The position numbers and the translations under genes are program-made. DNA of 64,000 nucleotides from Rhizobiales bacterium 63-22 (lineage in GTDB: Bacteria > Pseudomonadota > Alphaproteobacteria > Rhizobiales > Rhizobiaceae): the NCBI GenBank assembly GCA_001898995.1, contig MKVZ01000017.1, positions 215,948 to 279,947 on the forward strand, written 5' to 3'. Under the pieces are notes generated by a model. The model saw nothing but the letters and a program-made list of their open reading frames with translations, was not told where the DNA came from and searched no databases. Position 1 is the stretch's first letter; each line of letters begins with the position of its first letter. Shown here piece by piece: positions 53,856-61,590 of this stretch.

Positions 53856-54705
53856 CCGCACACTCAGAAACGGGGTTCACATACGGGTACGTCTTTGATT
53901 CACTGAAGCCTTGACTTGGAGGCTTCTCATGACCCGTCGCCGGTTTGATCTCACCGATTTCGAGTGGAATGTTATTCAACCCTTGTTGCCGAACAAGCCG
54001 CGCGGCATGCCCCGCGTTGACGACCGGCGGGTGATCAACGGCATCTTATGGCGGTTTCGGACAGGCTCCCCCTGAGCAGACATTCCAGGTCGATATGGTC
54101 CGTATACCACATGCTACAATCGATTCGTGCGATAGCGCAAAGCGGGTGTCTGGGATCATGTTCTGGGCGAGCTTTCCAAAGCTTTCGATGGCGATATCGT
54201 AATGATCGACAGCTCCTGTGTCCGTGTTCATCAACATGCGGCGACGGGAAAAAGGGGGATCAAGACGATGGCTGCATGGGACGTTCCCGTGGCGGCCTGA
54301 CCACCAAAATCCACGCAGTTGTCGATGCCGATGGCCGACCGATCCGTCTCGCACTTACAGCTGGCCAAGCCCATGATGGCCGCATGGCGGAACCATTGTT
54401 ACAGACAATCTCCAAGGGTGCGATCTTGCTGGCGGACAAGGCCTACGATACCAACGCTATACAAGCATTTGCAAAGCAACGGCAGGCATGGGCCAATATC
54501 CCTACCAAGAGCAATCGGAAGGGAAGCTTCCCTTTCAGCCAATGGGTATACCGACAGCGTAATCTCGTTGAGCGTTTCTTCAGCAAACTCAAACAGTTCA
54601 GAGGCATCGCCACGCGTTACGATAAAGATCCGATGAACTTTCTCGCCGTCGTCAAATTGGCTGCAGCAAGAATTTGGATCAGATCGTTATGAGTCTACGG
54701 CCTAG
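53852..54705 (+). mobile_element. IS5 family (IS427-group) insertion sequence, decayed
   Basis: The segment of about 850 bases has the length usual for this group. The left end (GCCGCACACTCAGAAAC after CTAG) and right end (TTATGAGTCTACGGCC before CTAG) are imperfect inverted repeats. CTAG at both sides fits the known preference of this group for YTAR targets with TA duplication. The transposase gene inside is broken. Confidence 0.75.
53929..54692 (+). pseudogene. IS427-group transposase, interrupted
   Basis: The reading frame starts at ATG 53929 (MTRRRFDLTDFEWNVIQPLL). It meets a TGA at 54073, where relatives have Trp in RFRTGSPW, and a second stop, TAG, about 65 bases later, where a Trp codon is again expected (FVRWRK). 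After a run of five A and five G near 54251 the frame changes by -1 and continues as GRSRGGLTTKIHAVVDADG through the DDE-type catalytic part to VKLAAARIWIRSL. The -1 shift could be the programmed frameshift of this group, but the two stops make the gene inactive. Confidence 0.8.
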
Positions 54706-54776
54706 TGGAACTTTTGAATTTGACATTTGCTCGTCGCCCGATGTCGAACGGGTTGCAAATGTCAAATTCGTTCCAC
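54705..54776. repeat. Palindromic repeat family B, right copy
   Basis: The left arm GTGGAAC-TTTT-GAATTTGACATTTGC pairs with the right arm GCAAATGTCAAATTC-GTTCCAC, the extra TTTT being present on one side only. An inner CCCG/CGGG stem lies in the loop. The copy begins directly at the IS right end (CTAG overlap). Confidence 0.8.
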
Positions 54777-55000
54777 CAGGTCAAAACAATCGGTACAATT
54801 GGACTTATGCCCCATGCGCGCCGGTTAACGCGTCCCACGAATCATATATATCCTGATCGCTGGGGCACATTGCGCACAGCGGCAGGAACAGGATCGGTTT
54901 GCCTGATGAACGAAAAGACATTCCGGCTGGACAGGACATCGTGGGGGTTCGCTCCAGCTCGTAGGGCGCGTCCGCGTGGCGGGAAAGGGCGGTGGGCCTG

Positions 55001-57586
55001 ATGGCGCAGCAGACGCTGAACGCATATCCGAAGCCGCCCGTCGTGCCCAGGCGCGGCTCCAGCGGCGCGCTGCGCCTGCTTGCCGTCGGTATCGCGGTGA
55101 TCGCCATCGCTGTCGCCTACTTCCTGTTCCGCGATCGTCTGGGCGACGGTTTCGCCCTCGTCCTGATGGGGCTGTTGTCGATGGTGGGCGTGTTCTACCT
55201 GTTCGGCGCGGCGACCGGGCTCATCCAGTTCAGCCAGCGCCATGGCGGACAGGACCTCGCCCATGCCTTTATGGATTCGCAGCAGGACGGGACGGTCATT
55301 TCCGATTCGCGCGGGCAGGTCATCTACGCCAATCATGCCTATGCGCAGATGACGGGCGCCGCCGATGCGGGTGCCATACGCCCGCTCGACAGTGTGCTCG
55401 CCGCCGATCCGTCGGTTTCCGATGCCGTTTACCGCCTGACGAACGCCGTGCGTGACGGTCTGCCGGCGCAGGAAGAAATCCGCCTGTCCGGCGCGCTTGC
55501 CCGCGATCCTCATCGTGACGCTCATGCCGCCGGTCCCGCATGGTATCGCATCAAGGCCCGTCCCCTTGAAGCCGGGCCCGATTTCAAGGGGCCGCTGGTG
55601 GCGTGGCAGATCACCGATATTTCCGAGGAGCGCGCCGAGCAGGAGCGTTTCTTTCAGGAATTGCAGGAAGCGATCAATCATCTCGATCATGCGCCCGCCG
55701 GCTTCTTCTCCTCCGATCCGCAGGGGCGCATCATCTATCTCAACGCCACGCTCGCCGAATGGCTGGGTGTCGATCTGACCCAGTTCACGCCCGGTTCGCT
55801 GACGCTGAACGACATCGTCGCCGGTTCCGGCATGGCGCTCATCAACGCGGTGAAGGCGGAACCCGGCACCAGCCGCAACACGGTGATCGACCTCGATCTC
55901 ATCAAACGCAACGGGCAAAGCCTCGCCGTGCGCTTCTATCACCGCGTACAGGCGGCGCGCGACGGGACACGCGGCACCAGCCGCACCATTGTGCTCGACC
56001 GGGCGGAAGGCGACGATTCCTCAGCCGCGCTGCGTTCGGCGGAAGTGCGCTTCACGCGCTTCTTCAATTCCGCGCCCATGGCCATCGCCGCCGTCGACGC
56101 GCAGGGCCACATGCTGCGCACCAATGCCCGCTTCCTCGATATCTTCTCGCCCGTGGTGGACCGCGACGCCATCGACCGCAGCATGAAGATCGAAAACGTC
56201 GTGCATGAGCGCGACCGCGAGCGGTTCACCAAGGCGCTCGCCGCCGCCTTCGAGGGGCAGGCCAGCATCTCGCCGGTGGATACGGTGCTGCCGGGCAACG
56301 AGGAACGGCATATCCGCTTCTATATGAGCCCCGTTACCGATCTCGGCGGGGGAGAGGCGGCGGAGGAAGCCGCGATCATTTCCGCCGTCGAGACCACCGA
56401 GCAGAAGGCGCTCGAAAGCCAGATGGCGCAGAGCCAGAAGATGCAGGCCGTGGGACAACTCGCAGGCGGCATCGCGCATGATTTCAACAATGTGCTGACG
56501 GCGATCATCATGTCGTCGGACCTGCTGCTCGGCAATCACCGCGCTTCCGATCCGTCCTTCCCGGACATCATGAACATCAAGCAGAATGCCAACCGCGCGG
56601 CCTCGCTGGTGCGCCAGTTGCTCGCCTTCTCGCGCCGCCAGACGCTGCGCCCGGAGGTGCTGGACCTGACCGACGTGCTGGCCGACCTGCGCATGCTGCT
56701 GGCGCGTCTCGTCGGCAAGGATATCGAACTCAAGATCGATCACGGGCGCGACCTGTGGCCGGTCAAGGCCGATCTGGGGCAGTTCGAGCAGGTGGCGGTG
56801 AACCTCGCCGTCAATGCGCGCGACGCCATGCCCGACGGCGGCACGATCACGCTGCGCACCCGCAACTTGCCCGCCGCCGAAGTGGCGAAGCTCAACTATC
56901 GCGATCTCCCGGATGCGGATCATGTCCTGTTCGAGGTCGAGGATACCGGCACGGGCATTCCGGCGGATGTGCTGGGCAAGATTTTCGAGCCGTTCTTCAC
57001 CACCAAGGAAGTGGGCAAGGGCACCGGCCTCGGCCTTTCCATGGTCTATGGAATCATCAAGCAGACCGGCGGTTTCATCCATTGCGATTCCGAGGTCGGC
57101 AAGGGCACGAGCTTCAAGATATTCCTGCCGCGCCACATCGTGGAAAAGAGCGCCGACGACGCGCCGGTCGCGGTCAAGGAAAAGAAGGCCGAGAAGGCGG
57201 CCGATCTTTCCGGTTCCGCCACCGTGCTTCTGGTCGAGGACGAGGACGCCGTGCGCATGGGCGGCGTGCGCGCCCTGCAATCGCGCGGCTATACGGTGCA
57301 TGAGGCGGCTTCCGGCGTCGAGGCGCTGGAAATCATGGAAGAACTTCACGGCGCGGTGGATATCGTGGTCTCCGACGTGGTGATGCCGGAAATGGATGGT
57401 CCGACGCTGCTGCGTGAATTGCGCAAGAAACATCCCGACATCAAGTTCATCTTCGTTTCCGGCTATGCGGAGGACGCCTTTGCGCGCAACCTGCCCGCCG
57501 ACGCCAAGTTTGGCTTCCTGCCGAAACCCTTCTCGCTCAAGCAGTTGGCGACGGCAGTTAAGGAAATGCTGGAGAAAGAGGATTGA
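55001..57586 (+). CDS. cckA: Hybrid sensor histidine kinase CckA
   Basis: The 861-residue inner-membrane kinase/phosphatase starts the CckA-ChpT-CtrA cell-cycle phosphorelay. Two transmembrane segments (about residues 25-45 and 53-75) are followed by PAS domains (about 90-200, 225-340, 350-460). The HisKA domain has the phospho-accepting His493 in [11 protein letters not shown], the ATPase domain shows [19 protein letters not shown], and a C-terminal receiver domain has Asp792 in [16 protein letters not shown] 55001 is given; GTG 54992 is an alternative. The start lies 225 bases beyond the repeat at the edge of the accessory island. Confidence 0.94.
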   Translation: MAQQTLNAYPKPPVVPRRGSSGALRLLAVGIAVIAIAVAYFLFRDRLGDGFALVLMGLLSMVGVFYLFGAATGLIQFSQRHGGQDLAHAFMDSQQDGTVISDSRGQVIYANHAYAQMTGAADAGAIRPLDSVLAADPSVSDAVYRLTNAVRDGLPAQEEIRLSGALARDPHRDAHAAGPAWYRIKARPLEAGPDFKGPLVAWQITDISEERAEQERFFQELQEAINHLDHAPAGFFSSDPQGRIIYLNATLAEWLGVDLTQFTPGSLTLNDIVAGSGMALINAVKAEPGTSRNTVIDLDLIKRNGQSLAVRFYHRVQAARDGTRGTSRTIVLDRAEGDDSSAALRSAEVRFTRFFNSAPMAIAAVDAQGHMLRTNARFLDIFSPVVDRDAIDRSMKIENVVHERDRERFTKALAAAFEGQASISPVDTVLPGNEERHIRFYMSPVTDLGGGEAAEEAAIISAVETTEQKALESQMAQSQKMQAVGQLAGGIAHDFNNVLTAIIMSSDLLLGNHRASDPSFPDIMNIKQNANRAASLVRQLLAFSRRQTLRPEVLDLTDVLADLRMLLARLVGKDIELKIDHGRDLWPVKADLGQFEQVAVNLAVNARDAMPDGGTITLRTRNLPAAEVAKLNYRDLPDADHVLFEVEDTGTGIPADVLGKIFEPFFTTKEVGKGTGLGLSMVYGIIKQTGGFIHCDSEVGKGTSFKIFLPRHIVEKSADDAPVAVKEKKAEKAADLSGSATVLLVEDEDAVRMGGVRALQSRGYTVHEAASGVEALEIMEELHGAVDIVVSDVVMPEMDGPTLLRELRKKHPDIKFIFVSGYAEDAFARNLPADAKFGFLPKPFSLKQLATAVKEMLEKED

Positions 57587-58806
57587 TGCCTTCCTCAGGG
57601 AAGGGCCCAGGAAAGGGCAATGTGGCGATTTTCGGCGGCGGCCCGGCGGGACTGGCCGCAGCGGAGGGGCTTTCGGCGCTGGGCCATGCCGTCACTGTTT
57701 ACGAGCAGATGCCGACCGTGGCGCGCAAATTCCTGCTCGCCGGCAAATCCGGGCTGAACCTCACTCATGCGGAGGATTTTGCCGCCTTCGCCGGACGTTA
57801 TGGCGAAAGCCGTGACCGCCTTCTCCCCGCGCTCGAATCCTTCGGACCTCAGGCCTTTCGCGACTGGGCCGATGGGCTCGGCGCTGAAACCTTTGTTGGC
57901 TCGTCGGGCCGGATATTTCCCAAAGCCATGAAGGCCTCGCCGCTGCTACGGGCATGGCTGCGCCGGCTGGAGGGACAGGGCGTGCGTGTGCTCACCCGCC
58001 ATCGCTGGACGGGCTTCGACGGTGGCCACAGGGTCGAGACGCCGGAAGGTCCGCGAACGGTGGAATGTGACGCGGCGCTGTTTGCCTTTGGTGGCGCAAG
58101 CTGGCCGAAGCTCGGCTCGGATGGCGCATGGATTGCGCCTTTCGCGGCAAAAGGCGTCGCTATCGCGCCCTTGCGTTCTGCCAATTGCGGTTTCGATGTC
58201 GCATGGAGCGAGTATTTCCGCGACCGTTTCGCAGGAGCGCCGGTCAAGTCCGTCACGCTAACCAGCGAAGCCGGAACGACGCAGGGTGAGTTCGTCATCA
58301 CCCGCCACGGCGTCGAAGGCAGTCTGGTCTATGCTCATGCGGCGGCTCTGCGCGACGCGCTGGAACGAGACGGCCACGCCTGCATGACTCTCGATCTCGT
58401 ACCGGGGCGGAGCCACGCACGCCTTATGGCCGATCTCGGGCGGCAGGATGCGAAACAGAGCTTCGGCAATTATCTGCGCAAGGGCACGGGGCTGACCGGC
58501 GTCAAGGCGGCACTGGTTCTGGAATTTTCGCGCGAGAAAGACCCGGAGAAACTGGCGCGCCTTATCAAGGCGCTGCCGGTTCCGCTGCTTCGGGCGCGTC
58601 CGATCGCCGAAGCCATATCGTCGGCGGGCGGAATCCGGTGGGACGAATTCGACGGAAATTGCATGCTGCGCAAATGGCCGGGCGTTTTCGCCTCCGGCGA
58701 GATGATCGACTGGGAAGCGCCGACCGGCGGCTATCTGCTCACGGCCTGTTTTGCCATGGGTCGTGCCGCCGCCAGCGGCATGGACCGCTGGCTGGCGACA
58801 CGGTAG
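57586..58806 (+). CDS. FAD-dependent oxidoreductase, HI0933/aminoacetone oxidase-like
   Basis: The 406-residue flavoprotein has the dinucleotide-binding GGGPAGLAAAEGLSALG at the N-terminus, the family motif KFLLAGKSGLNLTHAE, and a C-terminal FAD segment FASGEMIDWEAPTGGYLL. It fits the TIGR03862 branch of the HI0933-like family, whose reaction is poorly known. It overlaps cckA by one base (TGATG) and is probably cotranscribed. metE converges on it. Confidence 0.88.
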   Translation: MPSSGKGPGKGNVAIFGGGPAGLAAAEGLSALGHAVTVYEQMPTVARKFLLAGKSGLNLTHAEDFAAFAGRYGESRDRLLPALESFGPQAFRDWADGLGAETFVGSSGRIFPKAMKASPLLRAWLRRLEGQGVRVLTRHRWTGFDGGHRVETPEGPRTVECDAALFAFGGASWPKLGSDGAWIAPFAAKGVAIAPLRSANCGFDVAWSEYFRDRFAGAPVKSVTLTSEAGTTQGEFVITRHGVEGSLVYAHAAALRDALERDGHACMTLDLVPGRSHARLMADLGRQDAKQSFGNYLRKGTGLTGVKAALVLEFSREKDPEKLARLIKALPVPLLRARPIAEAISSAGGIRWDEFDGNCMLRKWPGVFASGEMIDWEAPTGGYLLTACFAMGRAAASGMDRWLATR

Positions 58807-58814
58807 TTTTCGTT

Positions 58815-61130
58815 TTACGCGGAGCGTAGCGCCTTCGCCGCCGCCACCATATTGACGAGGGCAGGGCGTACTTCTTCCCATTTGCGGGTTTTCAGGCCGC
58901 AATCGGGATTGACCCAGAGATGGCTGTCGGAAAGGCGCTCCCGCGCCAGCGATAGCAGATCGGTCATTTCCGCGACCTCCGGCACGCGGGGCGAGTGGAT
59001 GTCATAGACGCCCGGCCCGATCTCGTTCGGATATTTGAACGCCTTGAACGCATCGAGAAGTTCCATGCGCGAGCGCGACGTTTCGATGGATATCACGTCC
59101 GCATCCATGTCGGCGATCGAGTCGATGATATCGTTGAACTCCGAATAGCACATGTGAGTGTGGATCTGGGTCCCGTCGGTCACGCCGCAGGCGCAGATAC
59201 GGAAACATTCCACTGCCCAGCCGAGATAGGTCTTCCATTCGCTCCGGCGCAGCGGTAGCCCCTCGCGCAGGGCGGCTTCGTCGATCTGTATCATGGCCGC
59301 GCCGGCCTTTTCGAGATCGACCACCTCGTCGCGAATGGCCAGCGCGATCTGGCGGCAGGCCTCGGATCGCGGAATGTCGTCGCGTACGAAGGACCAGTTG
59401 AGGATCGTGACCGGGCCGGTCAGCATGCCCTTGACCGGCTTTTCGGTCAGCGATTGCGCGCGCTGCCACCATTCGACGGTCATGGGTTTCGGACGCGACA
59501 CGTCGCCGAAAATGATCGGCGGACGGACATAGCGCGAGCCGTAGCTCTGTACCCAGGCATGACGTGTGAAGGCGAAGCCGGAAAGCTTCTCGCCGAAATA
59601 TTGCACCATGTCGTTGCGCTCGAACTCGCCATGCACCAGCACGTCGAGGCCGATTTCCTCCTGCCAGCGGATCGTGGCTTCCATCTCCCCGGTGATGAAG
59701 GCATCGTAATCGGCCGCGCTCATTGTGCCCTTGTCATGGGCGGCGCGAGCCTTGCGCACCTCCGGCGTCTGCGGGAACGAGCCGATGGTCGTGGTGGGGA
59801 ACAGCGGCAGGCGGAGCTTTTCCCGTTGCAGTTTCGCGCGCGCGGCGAAGGCGCTCCCGCGGTGCTTCATCGCCTCCGTCACCGTCGCGGCACGCTTTTC
59901 CACCGCCGGATCGTGCACCTTGGCGGATGCCTTGCGGACGGCGATGGCGTCGCTCGCGGCCTGTAATTGTGGCCGTACCGCATCCTTTCCTGCAGCCAGC
60001 GCCTTACCGATCACGGCGATTTCCCCGAATTTCTGCGCCGCGAAGGCAAGCCAGCTTTTCAGGTCTGGGTCCAGCCCGGTTTCAAGCTCCAGATCGATCG
60101 GCACATGCAGGAGCGAGCAGGACGGCGCGATCTCGACCGCCTGCGGACCACGCTGCTGCACCACCGGCTGAATACGGTCGATGATGGCATCGAGATCGGC
60201 GCGCCATATGTTGCGTCCGTCGATAACACCGAGCGACAGAACCTTGCCGGCATCGAGCTTCGCAGCCACTTCGGCAAGCTGTTCCGGAGCGCGGACGAGG
60301 TCGACATGCAGCCCCGCCACCGGCAGGGACACCGCCGTGTCGAGATTGCCGCCGAGCGCGCCGAAATAGGTGGCGAGCATGATATGGATGCCGGAAACCT
60401 GCGACAGCCGCTTGTAAGCCAGTTCATAAGCGGCGAGTTCATTGGGGATGAGGTCGAGAACCAGTGCCGGCTCATCGACCTGTACCCAGTCCGCGCCGGC
60501 GGCGGCGAGCTGCTTGAGCAGGTCCTCATATACTGGCAGCAGTTTTGGCAGGAGGGCGACTGGATTGAAGCCTTCGGAAGTGGATTTGGCGAGTTTCAGG
60601 AATGTCACCGGGCCGAGAATCACTGGGCGCGTATAGATGCCGAGCGCCTTCGCTTCCAGAAAATGCTCGACAGGTTTGGCGCTCGACAGGCTGAACTGCT
60701 GATCGTCGGACAGTTCCGGCACCAGATAATGATAATTGGTGTCGAACCATTTGGTCATTTCCATCGCCGTCACGCCATGGTGTACGTGGCCGGCGTGGTT
60801 GCAGGCGGACGTTTCCGCGCCGCGCGCCATGGCGAAACAGGTCTCCAGCGAAACGGGACCGCCGGTCCAGCCATAACGGGCCGGAACCGCACCGACCATG
60901 GCGACCGTATCCAGCACATGATCGTAAAGTGAGAAATCGTTGGATGGGATGCGGGTGATCCCGCGATCGCGCTGCTCCTTCCAGTTGGCTTCGCGAAGCT
61001 TGCGGGCGGTTTCCAGAAGATCGGCCGCGTCGGTCATGCCGGACCAGAAGGATTCGAGCGCGAATTTGAGTTCGCGATGACGGCCGATACGCGGCACGCC
61101 GAGGGTTGCCGTGGCTATGGTGGTGGACAT
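58815..61130 (-). CDS. metE: Cobalamin-independent methionine synthase
   Basis: The 771-residue enzyme transfers the methyl group of methyltetrahydrofolate polyglutamate to homocysteine without B12. The zinc ligands are seen in HMCYSEFNDI, VISIETSRS and VNPDCGLKTR, and GEFERNDMVQYFGE is a family hallmark. A cobalamin riboswitch lies upstream, so expression should fall when B12 is available and a B12-dependent enzyme (MetH, not in this window) can take over. Confidence 0.97.
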   Translation of the reverse strand: MSTTIATATLGVPRIGRHRELKFALESFWSGMTDAADLLETARKLREANWKEQRDRGITRIPSNDFSLYDHVLDTVAMVGAVPARYGWTGGPVSLETCFAMARGAETSACNHAGHVHHGVTAMEMTKWFDTNYHYLVPELSDDQQFSLSSAKPVEHFLEAKALGIYTRPVILGPVTFLKLAKSTSEGFNPVALLPKLLPVYEDLLKQLAAAGADWVQVDEPALVLDLIPNELAAYELAYKRLSQVSGIHIMLATYFGALGGNLDTAVSLPVAGLHVDLVRAPEQLAEVAAKLDAGKVLSLGVIDGRNIWRADLDAIIDRIQPVVQQRGPQAVEIAPSCSLLHVPIDLELETGLDPDLKSWLAFAAQKFGEIAVIGKALAAGKDAVRPQLQAASDAIAVRKASAKVHDPAVEKRAATVTEAMKHRGSAFAARAKLQREKLRLPLFPTTTIGSFPQTPEVRKARAAHDKGTMSAADYDAFITGEMEATIRWQEEIGLDVLVHGEFERNDMVQYFGEKLSGFAFTRHAWVQSYGSRYVRPPIIFGDVSRPKPMTVEWWQRAQSLTEKPVKGMLTGPVTILNWSFVRDDIPRSEACRQIALAIRDEVVDLEKAGAAMIQIDEAALREGLPLRRSEWKTYLGWAVECFRICACGVTDGTQIHTHMCYSEFNDIIDSIADMDADVISIETSRSRMELLDAFKAFKYPNEIGPGVYDIHSPRVPEVAEMTDLLSLARERLSDSHLWVNPDCGLKTRKWEEVRPALVNMVAAAKALRSA

Positions 61131-61249
61131 GATATTGTTTACCCCGATTCAGGTTGGGGCGAGGCCATGAGATGCGTGCATGGAAAGCGGCCCCATGAAG
61201 AGGCCGGCCAATGCGACACACCGGGACACCCCGCCCGTGGACGTTGTTT

Positions 61250-61432
61250 CGTCCTGGCAGGTCTCCTGGCTCGCGGGTCGTCGCCTCCATTCGTCTTCCC
61301 GGAACGCCCGTTCCAGTGACACAGGTGAATATCGGCTCGCCGCTTACAGTTGCGGGGGCAGCGCCGGCCTTGTCCTTATCAAGGACGCACCGGCTTCCCT
61401 CTTAGCCCCACACGCCGAAAGCGCATGAGGAA
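61250..61432 (-). promoter_or_regulatory. Cobalamin (AdoCbl) riboswitch upstream of metE
   Basis: Read on the minus strand, the leader contains GGGAAGCCGGTGCG, then GCTGCCCCCGCAACTGTAAG, then CGGGAAGACG and finally the B12 box AGCCAGGAGACCTGCC (complement of 61257-61272). This is the full ordered set of conserved cobalamin riboswitch blocks. About 120 bases of GC-rich leader follow before the metE ATG and probably hold the expression platform, either a terminator or a sequestered ribosome binding site. Confidence 0.95.
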
Positions 61433-61538
61433 CCATGACAGCACGCAGTCTGGCGCAAACAGGATTTCATGTCAAGATGACATAAAGAAATGTTTATATC
61501 TTTAAATGGTAGTTCGGTATTGGTCTTTGAAATGAAAA

Positions 61539-61562
61539 CGGCCCGCCGGGAAGGGCGGGCCG
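61539..61562 (-). terminator. Terminator after nrdJ
   Basis: A nine-base stem CGGCCCGCC/GGCGGGCCG with a six-base loop lies about 30 bases beyond the nrdJ stop. On the minus strand it is followed by TTTTCATT. Confidence 0.75.
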
Positions 61563-61590
61563 CTATCATGTCAGGAGATCGCAGAAAGGC

